A stretch of DNA of 64,000 bases, taken from contig NZ_GL397067.1 of the NCBI RefSeq assembly GCF_000146325.1, forward strand, positions 1,873,623 to 1,937,622, in the 5' to 3' direction. The translations under genes were made by a program, and so were the position numbers. Of the stretch, positions 17,942-28,130 are shown piece after piece (position 1 is the stretch's first letter; each line of letters starts with the position of its first letter). This stretch comes from Pediococcus acidilactici DSM 20284. GTDB taxonomy: Bacteria; Bacillota; Bacilli; Lactobacillales; Lactobacillaceae. The notes beneath the pieces were generated by a model. It saw nothing but the letters and a program-made list of their open reading frames with translations. It was not told the DNA's origin and did not search any database.

Positions 17942-18730
17942 CTAATCTTTTCTCCCCAGCAACATCGCTGAAAAGTACACCGTGCATTCAATTAAGGCGA
18001 TGAAGAAACTTACCGGCCAACTCGTTACGTAGCCCAAGTATAGTCCTAGCCAAACGCCTACCAAAGCTGCGCCTACCGCAAACAGCATCATGCCACTCAC
18101 CGTTTTAGCCACAATTTTTGCGGCCGCTGCCGGTAACGTTAGTAACACAAAAATTAACAGTGAACCCACAATTTGGGCTGCCGTACTAACGCTCAACGCT
18201 AATACTACTAAAAAGATAATTGAAATAAAATTTGTGTGAATCCCCTTTACAGAAGCACCCACGTGGTCAAACGAATCAAACTTAAGCGGTCGGTACATCA
18301 ACAAGATGAAGGCTAAGGCCACGATGGTGAGCAACAATACTTGGCGAACTTCTGACCGACCAATTCCAATTACGCTCCCAAACAAAATGTTAGTAGCGTA
18401 ACTAACGTTTTTGTTAGAAATTGAAAGAAATAAGATTCCAAGCCCCAAAAACAAACTTGAAACTGCTGAAATTGCCGATTCTCGTCGTGATGCTTGTACA
18501 CTCATTTTACCAATCAAAATTGAGCTCACAATGGTAAACAGCAACATCCCCGTTAAGGCTTGCCATCCCATAAAAATTCCGAACGCCGCCCCAGAAAAGC
18601 CAATTTCTGAGAGCATGTGGGACAAGAACGACATGTTGCGCCCCACTACGTAGACTCCCATAATCCCACAAATAATGGCGATAAAAGTTCCGGCGATGTA
18701 GGCATTTTGCATAAATTCAAAACTAAACAT
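17942..18730 (-). CDS. znuB: zinc/manganese ABC transporter permease
   Basis: Membrane component of a metal importer (ABC-3 family). Eight or nine hydrophobic segments; opening FEFMQNAYIAGTFIAIICGIMGVYVVGRNMSFLSHMLSEIGFSG is diagnostic of the family (positions about 4-47). ATG at 18730 overlaps the ATPase stop by eight bases, giving 262 aa and tight coupling. Metal specificity cannot be read from this subunit; the Zur-like site upstream of the operon favours zinc. Confidence 0.92.
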   Translation of the reverse strand: MFSFEFMQNAYIAGTFIAIICGIMGVYVVGRNMSFLSHMLSEIGFSGAAFGIFMGWQALTGMLLFTIVSSILIGKMSVQASRRESAISAVSSLFLGLGILFLSISNKNVSYATNILFGSVIGIGRSEVRQVLLLTIVALAFILLMYRPLKFDSFDHVGASVKGIHTNFISIIFLVVLALSVSTAAQIVGSLLIFVLLTLPAAAAKIVAKTVSGMMLFAVGAALVGVWLGLYLGYVTSWPVSFFIALIECTVYFSAMLLGRKD

Positions 18731-19403
18731 TGGGCAAATCCTCCTCACTGTGAATATCGCTGACTTCGCCCAACGCGTACCGGTCTTCTTTCAACAATAA
18801 GTACTTGTCGGAATATTTTTTCATTAAATCGAAATCGTGCGTAATTGATAATACCGTTAATCCGTGCCGCCGATTAAAATGTTGCACCAAGTCGAAAAGT
18901 TCGTATTTACGAACACTATCCAAACTTGCAGTTGACTCGTCCAAGATTAACAAATCCGGCTGATCGACCAGTGCCTGAGCTAAATACGCCCGTTGCTTTT
19001 GTCCACCGGACGCCCGACCCATCCGGGTATTTTGAATTTCTACCAAACCCGTTTCTTGCAAAATTTTGTCTAGTTGTTGGCGTTCTTTCTTGGGTAACCA
19101 CGGTAACCGACTTTCTTGCAAATTTAGGGCTACAAAGTCCCGAATGGATAATGGGTAATCTCGGTCAATATTTCTAAACTGAGGCACGTAACCAATGTTC
19201 ACTGCCGACCGAAATTTAATCTCCCCGTGAGTCGGCTTAACTTGGTGTAACAACGTCCTAATTAAAGTGGTCTTCCCCACCCCGTTTTCACCAATTACAC
19301 TTAAAAATTCGCCCCGGTCAATGTTGAAGCTTAAATGATTGAAAAGTTTTTGTCCCGGGAACTCGACCGTTAAGTCGTGTACTTGTACCAATGTCTCCGT
19401 CAT
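18723..19403 (-). CDS. znuC: zinc/manganese ABC transporter ATPase
   Basis: Energises metal uptake. Walker A is GENGVGKTT (about residue 38), the signature is ASGGQKQR (about 132) and Walker B is LLILDEST. 226 aa, a normal length. Start overlaps the znuA stop as TAATG; end overlaps znuB. Middle gene of znuACB. Confidence 0.94.
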   Translation of the reverse strand: MTETLVQVHDLTVEFPGQKLFNHLSFNIDRGEFLSVIGENGVGKTTLIRTLLHQVKPTHGEIKFRSAVNIGYVPQFRNIDRDYPLSIRDFVALNLQESRLPWLPKKERQQLDKILQETGLVEIQNTRMGRASGGQKQRAYLAQALVDQPDLLILDESTASLDSVRKYELFDLVQHFNRRHGLTVLSITHDFDLMKKYSDKYLLLKEDRYALGEVSDIHSEEDLPNV

Positions 19404-20296
19404 TAATCTTTCCCTCTTATTATTTTACTGATTTGATTTAGTTGGCTAACCATCCACTCTTGATACGACTTACCGTCCGGCATCGTCTCCGTAACGTTGA
19501 TAACGGGAACGTGATGTTTTTTAGCCATTTTTAAAACTTCATCAATTACCTTATTACCAGTCTGTTGGTTGTTAACGATGAATTCCACTCGGCGCTGCTT
19601 AAGATCTTGTTGCAGGCTTTCAACCGTTTTTGGTGAAGGATCGGTCTCGTTTTCGATTGCAAGCGCAAATTTCCGGTCGCTAATTTGGTAGCCTAACTCC
19701 CGCAAGGTGTAATCATAAACCGGTTCGGTTACCGCAACTTTTTTCCCCGAACTTTGTTGTTTAATTTCGTCAATCTTCTTCTGGATTGGCTGCAGCGATT
19801 TAACGTATTTTTGGGCGTTTCGCTGATAAAATTCGCGATGTTGCGGGTCTTTCTTACTTAACTGTTTAGCCACCTGGTTTGCTAGACGTTCCATAGTTGC
19901 CAAATCGTACCACAAATGAGGGTTCTCGCCATTCTTTTTGTTCATCAAATGTCCAAGATTAATCACCTGAAGTCCCTTTTTATGCGGGGTGATCCGTTGC
20001 ATCCAGGCATCCGTTCCCATCCCATTTTCAATTACTAAATCAGCATCCACCATGAGTTTAGCCGTCTTGGTCGTTGGCTCAAAATCATGCGGATCAGTCG
20101 CCGCATTTTGAATAATATTCGTCACCTTGACGTACTTACCGCCAACTTTCTTGGCCACGTCTCCATAAAAATTAAGCGAACTAACTACTTGAACCTTATC
20201 CGAATGTTTTGGCTTAGTTACCGTACATCCCCCAAGCAAAAATACTCCCGCTAGTAACAAAACTAAACCTGCTAACCAACTTCGCCTTCCGCGCAT
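19403..20296 (-). CDS. znuA: zinc/manganese ABC transporter substrate-binding lipoprotein
   Basis: Captures the metal outside the membrane. Signal peptide with lipobox FLLGGC, lipidated Cys about residue 24. Cluster A-I binding-protein features: LNFYGDVAKKVGG, a His in DPHDFEPTTK, a His in NPHLWYDLATM, and an acidic ligand region near the C-terminus. The His-rich loop of classical ZnuA is missing, so zinc versus manganese is open. 297 aa. First gene of the operon, with a Zur-like box about 20 bases before its start. Confidence 0.9.
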   Translation of the reverse strand: MRGRRSWLAGLVLLLAGVFLLGGCTVTKPKHSDKVQVVSSLNFYGDVAKKVGGKYVKVTNIIQNAATDPHDFEPTTKTAKLMVDADLVIENGMGTDAWMQRITPHKKGLQVINLGHLMNKKNGENPHLWYDLATMERLANQVAKQLSKKDPQHREFYQRNAQKYVKSLQPIQKKIDEIKQQSSGKKVAVTEPVYDYTLRELGYQISDRKFALAIENETDPSPKTVESLQQDLKQRRVEFIVNNQQTGNKVIDEVLKMAKKHHVPVINVTETMPDGKSYQEWMVSQLNQISKIIRGKD

Positions 20297-20312
20297 CTTC
20301 TTCCTCCTAAAG

Positions 20313-20325
20313 AGTAATCATTACT
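20313..20325. promoter_or_regulatory. Zur-type operator upstream of znuA
   Basis: AGTAATGATTACT is a perfect 6-1-6 palindrome carrying the Fur-family core GTAATNATTAC; the B. subtilis Zur box has the same core. It sits within a longer dyad, GAGTAAATAGTAATGATTAC. Its place just upstream of the znuA ribosome binding site fits repression by zinc-loaded Zur. Confidence 0.65.
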
Positions 20326-20437
20326 ATTTACTCTGACAATTATAACAAAGAATGCGCTAGTTGCTAGCGTTATTCTCAAGATAACGTTTTCAATGATGTA
20401 TACTGGAGGTAGTTTCCTAATAGAAAGGAGAATTTGT

Positions 20438-21025
20438 TTGGATTATCAAATGCCGTTTTTCAAAGAAATCATGCAGGATCCGCAAAATGCCATCTTTACT
20501 GAAAAGGGTTGGCACCCCATTTACATGCTCAATCCCCAGGCGCGAATTCTCATCGTCGGCCAAGCACCCGGCAAACGCGTGCAGGATACAGAAATTATCT
20601 GGAATGATAAAAGCGGCGATCGGCTTCGGGATTGGATGGGCATTTCGCGCGAGACCTTTTACAATTCTGGAAAAATTGCCGTTCTGCCAATGGACTTTTA
20701 CTATCCCGGAAAAGGCAAAAGCGGGGATATCCCTCCTCGTAAGGCCGTCGCTGAAAAATGGCACCCCCAAATGGTGGCTGCCATGCCTAACATCCAATTA
20801 ACCTTGTTGATTGGCGCTTACTCGCAACGTTATTACTTAAAAACCACTCCGAAGACAACCACCACGGAATTGGTAAAAAATTACCAATCATTCTTACCAA
20901 AGTATTTTCCACTAGTCCATCCTTCACCCAGAAATAATATCTGGCTGGCAAGAAATCCGTGGTTTGAAGAACAAGTGGTTCCCGATTTAAAACGCCGAGT
21001 CGCGGCTATTTTACAAGATTCCTAG
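20438..21025 (+). CDS. uracil-DNA glycosylase family protein
   Basis: Small UDG-superfamily protein, presumably a base-excision glycosylase. Visible motifs: ILIVGQAPGKRVQD (motif 1 region, about residue 43) and HPSPRNN (motif 2 region, about 168), as in the family 4-like group. I use the TTG at 20438 (LDYQMPFFKE, 195 aa) because AAAGGAG lies seven bases upstream; the in-frame ATG four codons later is too far. Stand-alone, divergent from znuACB. Activity on uracil is not certain for this subgroup. Confidence 0.82.
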   Translation: MDYQMPFFKEIMQDPQNAIFTEKGWHPIYMLNPQARILIVGQAPGKRVQDTEIIWNDKSGDRLRDWMGISRETFYNSGKIAVLPMDFYYPGKGKSGDIPPRKAVAEKWHPQMVAAMPNIQLTLLIGAYSQRYYLKTTPKTTTTELVKNYQSFLPKYFPLVHPSPRNNIWLARNPWFEEQVVPDLKRRVAAILQDS

Positions 21026-21116
21026 CGTCTGACCACCCTTTACTAATTTTTACTGTAAACAATCTCTGCAACTAAAATAAGCATTCTAAACCCAACACCG
21101 TTATCTTTACAAAGCA

Positions 21117-21153
21117 TTAAAAAACAGGAGCTAACTAAGCTCCTGTTTTTATA
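21117..21153. terminator. bidirectional terminator between UDG-family and yfcC genes
   Basis: AAAACAGGAGCTAACTAAGCTCCTGTTTTT: a perfect GGAGC/GCTCC-based stem with A- and T-runs on its flanks, between convergent genes. Confidence 0.9.
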
Positions 21154-21164
21154 TCGATACGTTT

Positions 21165-22706
21165 TTAATACATCAAGACTTGGGCCACTAAAATTCCCCC
21201 ACCAAAAACAAGTAAGAAAACCACTACCGGCCAAACAAACTTGAACCAGTGGGAATATTTCATGTCGAGCATTTGGAGGGTAGCCATTACCAACCCGGTT
21301 GGGGCAAGGAACAACATTGCATATTGCCCGAATTGATAGGCCGTAACCACAACAAAACGTGGAATCTGTACCGTATCTGCTAACGGCGCCAAAATTGGCA
21401 TTGAAAGTACCGCTAGACCAGAAGACGATGGCACGATGAAGCCCAGGACGAAGTAAATAAATAACATCACGATAATAAATACCGGCCCGCTCATGTGGGC
21501 AACTAACGACGAGGAAAAGTCTAGGATTGTATCGGAAATCATTCCTTGGTTTAAAATCAAGTTAATTCCTCGAGCTAACCCAATAATCAACGATACCCCG
21601 ACTAAGCTCGAAGCACCGTTGACAAACGCGTCAACGACACCTTTTTCCCCAATTCCATTTTTACCAGTCGCCGTTAAAATCATGATCAAAATGGCAAAGG
21701 CCAAGAACGAAGCCGCCATCTTAGGGAACCACCAGCCCTGGGTCATTACTCCCCAAACCATCAAAGGAAAACCAGCTACGAATAGCGCTAAAACAATTTT
21801 CTTTCGTAAGGTAAACGCTGCTTGTTGTTCATCATTATTTATTACCGACCATTTTTGGTTAAATTCATTCCGGTCTTCGTAAGAGTACGAAGCTGCCGGA
21901 TTTTGTTTAACCTTCTTACTGTACCAGTAGAGGTAGCCAATTACGAACAACGCCGCCACTACACAGCCAAAGGCCCGCCATGGTAAACCTTCCGTGAAGC
22001 TAATCCCCGCCGCGTTGGAGGCAATTACTACGGAAAACGGGTTAATTGTTGAAAAGGCCGTCCCAATTGAACTAGCTAAGAAAATGGCTCCCACACAGAC
22101 AATCGAATCGTAGCCCATCGCAATGAAGACGGGCACGAGGATTGGATAAAAAGCCACCGCTTCTTCTTCAATTCCGCATAACGTTCCGCCTAGAACCATT
22201 AACGTCGCTACTAAGAAAATTAACAGAAACTCATGCCCCTTCGTCTTCTTCGTCAGCGCTAGCAAACCGGATTCGAAGGCTCCGCTTGCCCTTACCACAC
22301 CAATTAAGCCGCCTAACACAAAGATAAATACCATAATGTCGACAGCTTCGATAGTTCCGTTAACCATGCTAGAAGTAATTTGATCAACTCCTGCAGGATG
22401 CTGCTTCAAGCGCTGGTAGGTGTTGGGAATTGAAATTTCTTGGTTAATGCTTCCCGACGTGAACTTCTGAATGTTAATCTTAACACCCAGTTTATCCAAT
22501 TCTTTTTGGGTAGCTGGTACCTTTTCAACCTGTCCGTTAGGCTGTTTTACCTGTAGAGACGAGTTTGCTTGGTTGTACGCCAATTTTGCGTAACTCCCTG
22601 AAGGAACTACCCACGTAGCGATTACCGCCACAATCGTCAAAATGAATAAAATTACAAACGCTCCCGGCATTTTAAGCTTAAAACGCTGTTTTCCCCTTGT
22701 TAACAT
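21165..22706 (-). CDS. YfcC family transporter
   Basis: 513 aa polytopic protein of the C4-dicarboxylate anaerobic carrier-like (DcuC/YfcC, ArsB/NhaD superfamily) group. The opening KLKMPGAFVILFILTIVAVIATWVVPSGSY is characteristic of the family (positions about 10-40), and a later stretch GLIGVVRASGAFESGLLALTKK also fits. About 12 segments. Relatives often lie beside arginine deiminase genes in lactic acid bacteria; here it is next to arcR and arcD, so a role in amino acid or peptide-derived substrate transport is inferred. ATG 22706 is preceded by GGGAG. Confidence 0.85.
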   Translation of the reverse strand: MLTRGKQRFKLKMPGAFVILFILTIVAVIATWVVPSGSYAKLAYNQANSSLQVKQPNGQVEKVPATQKELDKLGVKINIQKFTSGSINQEISIPNTYQRLKQHPAGVDQITSSMVNGTIEAVDIMVFIFVLGGLIGVVRASGAFESGLLALTKKTKGHEFLLIFLVATLMVLGGTLCGIEEEAVAFYPILVPVFIAMGYDSIVCVGAIFLASSIGTAFSTINPFSVVIASNAAGISFTEGLPWRAFGCVVAALFVIGYLYWYSKKVKQNPAASYSYEDRNEFNQKWSVINNDEQQAAFTLRKKIVLALFVAGFPLMVWGVMTQGWWFPKMAASFLAFAILIMILTATGKNGIGEKGVVDAFVNGASSLVGVSLIIGLARGINLILNQGMISDTILDFSSSLVAHMSGPVFIIVMLFIYFVLGFIVPSSSGLAVLSMPILAPLADTVQIPRFVVVTAYQFGQYAMLFLAPTGLVMATLQMLDMKYSHWFKFVWPVVVFLLVFGGGILVAQVLMY

Positions 22707-22723
22707 AATGGCACACTCCCTTA

Positions 22724-22790
22724 CCAAAAAATGGTCAACCTCGCAAAAGTTCTTTAAAAATAAGTCCCACGCCAGTTGACCACCTTTTTT
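22724..22790 (-). terminator. terminator between arcR and yfcC
   Basis: On the minus strand GGTGGTCAAC pairs with GTTGACCATT around a 38-base loop, followed by TTTTTT. The stem is long-looped, so termination may be partial. Confidence 0.55.
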
Positions 22791-22825
22791 AGTTGTATTT
22801 AATTGTGTGCCTTCAATTTTGTTAG

Positions 22826-23536
22826 TTAGTCGTCATCTTCATCCTGAAAAAATTCAGGTTTAAAAACAAACCGTTTATGTTCATAATCAATTAAGTTTTG
22901 TTCCACCAAGTATTTGACAATCTGTCCGGCAGTCTCCCGGCTGGTTCCGCTCATCACTGCTAATTCCTTAATGCGGAGGGGATACGGAATTTTAGAACTA
23001 CCATCCGGCTGGAGCTGTCCTAAATCAGCTTCAAAAGTTTTCAACGCTTGAACAATTCGTTGTCGTGCGCTTGGGGTAACTAACTGCTGAATCTGATCTT
23101 CTGATTCGCTAATGATTGAACTCATTTCCTTAACCACCTTGACCAATGCCGCGTTATTTTGTCGTAACAACGATTCAAAAACTGACATTGGAAAATAGAC
23201 AATTTCAATATCGGTCATTGCCTGGGCTGTGTACGGATAATAACATTCCGTAAACATTCCCCGATAAGGAAAAGCAAGATCGGCCTTAATGTATGTATAA
23301 AAAGTGAATTTATCGTTTGCATCGGTTCGCTCCGCTCGTACCAAACCTTTAATCACAAAGTACAAATTTTCTCGATCATCGCTTTGATCAAATAAAACCT
23401 GTCCCTTGGGAAATTGCTTTACGTGCATTTGGTTAATAAGCTGTTGCAACTCTGCATCGGTAAAATCACTAAATTCCGGTTTAGTTTTTAAATACTTTTT
23501 CGGATTATCCCGAATGGAATCCTGCTCGTTTGTCAT
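22826..23536 (-). CDS. arcR: Crp/Fnr family regulator, ArcR type
   Basis: 236 aa: a cyclic-nucleotide-binding-like beta roll (about 20-130), a long helix, and a C-terminal winged helix with recognition region LAVMSGTSRETAGQIVKYL (about 190-208). No iron-sulfur cysteine cluster is seen. The neighbouring arginine/ornithine antiporter gene points to the ArcR group, which activates arginine deiminase genes. Ribosome binding site AGGAG before the ATG. Symbol is inferred from context. Confidence 0.8.
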   Translation of the reverse strand: MTNEQDSIRDNPKKYLKTKPEFSDFTDAELQQLINQMHVKQFPKGQVLFDQSDDRENLYFVIKGLVRAERTDANDKFTFYTYIKADLAFPYRGMFTECYYPYTAQAMTDIEIVYFPMSVFESLLRQNNAALVKVVKEMSSIISESEDQIQQLVTPSARQRIVQALKTFEADLGQLQPDGSSKIPYPLRIKELAVMSGTSRETAGQIVKYLVEQNLIDYEHKRFVFKPEFFQDEDDD

Positions 23537-23604
23537 ATCATTACTCCTAGCTGATGATTCTTAGCTCTTAAATCAAGTAACCAAAGTTCTAATATAACAC
23601 ATTC

Positions 23605-25032
23605 CTAAAGCGAGATTCCGCCCGTAAACATTAGACCCACACTCAATAGCGCACCCGCGGTAAGCAATCCGGTCACTAATTTTTCTTTGTGCGACAAGCG
23701 GACTGCGCAGCCATTTTCCTGACGAGCCTTCCCGTAGAAGTAAATACCTGGTAAGTAGGCAATTAAACAGAGTAATAAGTACTCAATCCCTGCCATCCAA
23801 ATCCCCACGACTTCAAATACTAACGCGAAAACTCCAATCATTAGTTGCGCCCGATTTCCCTTTACGTTTAGGTGTTGATAGGAATACTTGATTTGGTACG
23901 CTGCTACTAGGATATAACAGACGATAATCGAAGCCGTACAAAGCGAATAAGCAAAGTTATACGCACGCGAGGTAAACAACAAGGTAAACAGAAAGCCCTG
24001 GACTAAAAACGCAGTCATTACTAACGCAAATGTTGGTGCATTATGCCGGTTGACCTTACCAAAATACTTTGGCAATAGCTTTTGCTTAGCCATTAGCAAA
24101 ATGGTTTCTGCTGGTAGCATTGTCCACGACAACCACGCACCTAAGATGGAAACGATTAGGCCGATGCCAATCAGGTAACCGCCCCAAGGACCTACCATCT
24201 GGGCAAAGACGTATAATAGCGCTGGCTGATGAAGGTCCGCCAACTGCGTCCGGGTTAGGTAGCCATATGGCAAGATTGAGATTAGCATGTAAATTGCTAA
24301 TAGACTAATCAAACCAAACATGGTTGCCTTTCCGGCAGTTGACTTCTTCTGCGCCCGTGCGGAGAGGGTGGAAGCCCCTTCGATCCCAACGAAGACCCAC
24401 ATCATCACCATCGTGCAGTTTTTAATTTGCTGCATTACGTCACTGACTACAAAGTGGCTTCCTACGTTATCCCAGAAAGCTTGGGTAAAAAGATGCCCAT
24501 CAAATAAAATAATTGCAGTTACGATAAAAACGAACAACGGGACTAGCTTACCAATGGTAACCACCATGTTAATAATCGCAGCGCCTTCAATTCCCTGACT
24601 GACAAAGTAGGTTAAACACCACAGCAAGACGCTTGCTAACAAAATTGAAGGTAAGTTTTGTCCTGATTTAAAGACGGGGAAGAAATACCCCAAAGCACTC
24701 ATCATCATGGTTGCAAACGCCACGTTGCCAAGCCAGGCGGACAACCAGTATCCCCAGCCACTAATAAAACCTGCAAACGGTCCGAATCCCTTTTGCGCAT
24801 AGGAAAACATGCCTTCCAGCTTCGGTTCCTTGAGCAGTAAGTTATTTAATGACAAAGCTAACATTAAAATTCCAAAACCGACAATTAACCATGCGATTAT
24901 CACCGGTCCCGGAGCCGCTGCACGTGCTAGATCGGATGGTAGGCCAAACACCCCACCCCCGATCGATGAACTAATCACTAGCGCACATAATGGCAATAAA
25001 CCAATTTTTTTGGGCGGCTTTTTTTCTGACAA
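23605..25032 (-). CDS. arcD: arginine/ornithine antiporter ArcD-like (APC family)
   Basis: Membrane exchanger of the basic amino acid/polyamine antiporter family with about 12-13 segments. The opening GLLPLCALVISSSIGGGVFGLPSDLA contains the substrate-binding G(S/A)G-type loop; the length of 475 aa is usual for ArcD. GTG at 25041 lies within the ribosome binding site GAGGTG, so I choose the TTG at 25032 (LSEKKPPKKIG). It is upstream of arcR on the same strand. No arcA, arcB or arcC is in the window. Confidence 0.85.
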   Translation of the reverse strand: MSEKKPPKKIGLLPLCALVISSSIGGGVFGLPSDLARAAAPGPVIIAWLIVGFGILMLALSLNNLLLKEPKLEGMFSYAQKGFGPFAGFISGWGYWLSAWLGNVAFATMMMSALGYFFPVFKSGQNLPSILLASVLLWCLTYFVSQGIEGAAIINMVVTIGKLVPLFVFIVTAIILFDGHLFTQAFWDNVGSHFVVSDVMQQIKNCTMVMMWVFVGIEGASTLSARAQKKSTAGKATMFGLISLLAIYMLISILPYGYLTRTQLADLHQPALLYVFAQMVGPWGGYLIGIGLIVSILGAWLSWTMLPAETILLMAKQKLLPKYFGKVNRHNAPTFALVMTAFLVQGFLFTLLFTSRAYNFAYSLCTASIIVCYILVAAYQIKYSYQHLNVKGNRAQLMIGVFALVFEVVGIWMAGIEYLLLCLIAYLPGIYFYGKARQENGCAVRLSHKEKLVTGLLTAGALLSVGLMFTGGISL

Positions 25033-25041
25033 GTTGATCAC

Positions 25042-25504
25042 CTCTAAAAAGTTTGTGTCCGTGAGCAGAACATTCAGCTCACTTAATAATTTGACTGTTT
25101 ACTTAAAATTTAGTTGTTTAGCGGCGATCATTAATCACGATTGATGAAGCAATCCGAATCGATCTCACTAGTAGCAACGTTTTAGCTAGTACTCTTAAAT
25201 ACGCGTAAAAATATCTAACTAGTTAAATACGACAAATGCTTTCGGTAACCCCTCAATCAGGACACTGAGCAAATTTTTTATTGTTTTAAACTAACCGTAT
25301 CGAAATAATTGGCGTGATAATTCATCCGAGCCCGGGCTACGACACATAGTTAAAACAATAAAAATAGTTTCACTCCATGGGTCTATTTTACCGATTAATA
25401 AAACCGCTTTCAGTGGAGATTTAACGTTCTAAATGTTAGCAATTTATCATTTTTATTAAAGTAATTGTACAAAACAAAGGAAAAAAAGGCGAGGATGGTG
25501 CTCA
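25042..25504. other. gene-free stretch upstream of arcD
   Basis: About 460 bases without a supported ORF. ATTGTTTTAAACT (about 25278) and AGTTAAAACAAT (about 25349) form an inverted repeat with a 60-base loop. I could not define a promoter or ArgR/ArcR site with confidence. Confidence 0.4.
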
Positions 25505-25805
25505 ATTGAGAGCGTGGAAAAGCCCGGTTAAATCTTGAGGATTAATGAAATTAAAAAATTAAGCGTTTACGCTTATTTTTTTAATTTCATTAACCGGAGA
25601 GATTTGGGCTTGGGAACGCATTTTGACTATCTTCCATAAAAACACAGACTTAGTTTAATTATGCAATTAATCGCAGGTTTGGCGATTGATTGCATAATTT
25701 TACTAACCGGAAAAGATTGGAAACTGGAGCACGTTTAGTCTGCATTGCAAATTAAACTTTTGTTCACCGGAGAAATTTGGGCTTGGGAACGCATTTTGAC
25801 TATCT
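25505..25805 (+). repeat. family B repeat array, about 2.5 units
   Basis: Unit one (25505-25626) has outer arms AAGCCC/GGGCTT and the core AATTAAGCG/CGCTTATTT. Unit two (about 25640-25740) has a different stem, TTATGCAATTAATCGC with GCGATTGATTGCATAA (one G-U). Unit three (25741-25805) keeps only the right half, CACCGGAGAAATTTGGGCTT. Right-flank CCGG boxes occur at 25594, 25707 and 25767. Unlike other loci, no plus-strand gene ends just upstream. Confidence 0.75.
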
Positions 25806-25883
25806 CGCAAGCCCACCATTAATTAAATAACAATCGCTAAAATTTCATCCGTCACCATTGTTTTACAATTCTCCGTCACAATA

Positions 25884-25921
25884 AAAAAGTCCAGAACGAT
25901 ATAATTCTCGTTCTGAACTAG
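25884..25921 (-). terminator. terminator of the nox-acetoin reductase operon
   Basis: On the minus strand GTTCAGAACGAG and TCGTTCTGGAC form a stem followed by TTTTTTATT, about 25 bases past the reductase stop. Confidence 0.85.
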
Positions 25922-25944
25922 TTCAAAGCTAAATTAAAACTGAC

Positions 25945-26751
<807 letters not shown>

Positions 26752-26754
26752 CTA

Positions 26755-28098
26755 CTATTTCTTAGAATCTGCCTTGGCAACGGCCGCCATTGCTAACGCA
26801 TTAATGTAGTTAAGCGGTTGGTCGTAATTTGGTTGGAAGAACATGTCCACCATCGACAAGTCGTCAATGGTCATCTTGTTTTGAATTGCCAACGAAATCG
26901 TGTTTGCAGATTGTGCACAGTCATAATCGCTGTAGAACGCTCCTCCGAGGACAACCCGGGTCTTTGGATCCCAAACCAAGCGCATTAAGATTGGGGTAGT
27001 GGTAAGCATGAATTCTGGACGATAATCCTGTTCAAGGGTTACCGAATCAACTTCCACGCCCCGTGCTTGTGCGCCACCTTCGGTCAAACCGGTACTTGCC
27101 AAAGTCTTACCAAAAAGTGCTACCGCAGAACTTGCTTGAGTACCCAAGTATTTTACGGTTGGTTTTTCAATGTTATGTCCAATTAGGATTCCTTGACGAA
27201 CCGCGTTAGTTGCCAACGGAATGTAATCGTCTTTGCCAGTAGGATTGTAGTGCACTACTGAAGCATCACCTGCGGCAAAAATATCCGGGTTCGAAGTTTG
27301 CATATATTCATCAGTGATGATTGCACCGTTTTTGAGCATATCAACCTTGTTCTTTAGCAAACTAGTATGTGGTCGGAAACCAACGCAGAGAATTGCGTAA
27401 TCTGCTGTATAACTACCCTTATCAGTCTTAACGGTAATTTGATCAGTTCCGCTAAAGCCTTGAACCATTTCGTTCATTGCTAATTTAACACCGTGGTCAG
27501 TGTAGTCTTTGGCAACCCGGTCAGAAATTTCAGGGTCAAAGTTCTTTGCCAATACGTTTGGTAAACCATCAATCAAGGTAACTTCACGGCCAGTGATTGC
27601 ATATTGTTCAGCTAATTCAGCGCCAATGTAGCCTGCACCAATTACCACTACGGACTTAACGTCGTCGTCAATCCGTTTTAATTCTGCCGCGTCGTTCCAG
27701 TTCTTGCAAAGCTTGATTCGTTCGTTATCAATTCCATCAATTGGCGGAATTACAGGCGATGAACCAGTCGTCATAACTAGCTTATCGTATGTATCGGTAA
27801 ACTCTTCATTTGTTGCGAGATTTTTAACTTTTAAAGTTTTTGTATCGGGGTCGATATCTAAAACATCATGCTTCATTTTCATGGTTGCACCAAGTTCAGT
27901 CAACGCTTCTGGCGATGAATAGAACATTTTCTTTGGATCAGAAACGTGGTTCCCTACCCAAAGCGCAATCCCACATGATAAGAATGACAAATTATCATTA
28001 CGTTCGTAAACCGTCACGTCGTAATCGGGATGTTCTGTTAAGATTTGTTGTGCCGCAAAGGTTCCAGCGTGTGTACAACCAACTATAGCAATTTTCAT
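26755..28098 (-). CDS. nox: water-forming NADH oxidase
   Basis: FAD-dependent oxidase that reduces O2 to water with NADH and carries a redox-active Cys. 447 aa; FAD-binding start IAIVGCTHAGTFA, catalytic C42 in SFLSCGIALW, NAD-binding GAGYIGAELAEQY, and the second FAD motif IFAAGDASVVHYNP. It closely follows the F. sanfranciscensis Nox sequence as I remember it. In heterofermenters this enzyme relieves ethanol production by regenerating NAD+. Operon with an acetoin reductase, behind a promoter overlapped by a cre-like site. Confidence 0.94.
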   Translation of the reverse strand: MKIAIVGCTHAGTFAAQQILTEHPDYDVTVYERNDNLSFLSCGIALWVGNHVSDPKKMFYSSPEALTELGATMKMKHDVLDIDPDTKTLKVKNLATNEEFTDTYDKLVMTTGSSPVIPPIDGIDNERIKLCKNWNDAAELKRIDDDVKSVVVIGAGYIGAELAEQYAITGREVTLIDGLPNVLAKNFDPEISDRVAKDYTDHGVKLAMNEMVQGFSGTDQITVKTDKGSYTADYAILCVGFRPHTSLLKNKVDMLKNGAIITDEYMQTSNPDIFAAGDASVVHYNPTGKDDYIPLATNAVRQGILIGHNIEKPTVKYLGTQASSAVALFGKTLASTGLTEGGAQARGVEVDSVTLEQDYRPEFMLTTTPILMRLVWDPKTRVVLGGAFYSDYDCAQSANTISLAIQNKMTIDDLSMVDMFFQPNYDQPLNYINALAMAAVAKADSKK

Positions 28099-28130
28099 AA
28101 GTAACCAACCTCCTAGTTGTTTATAACTAA

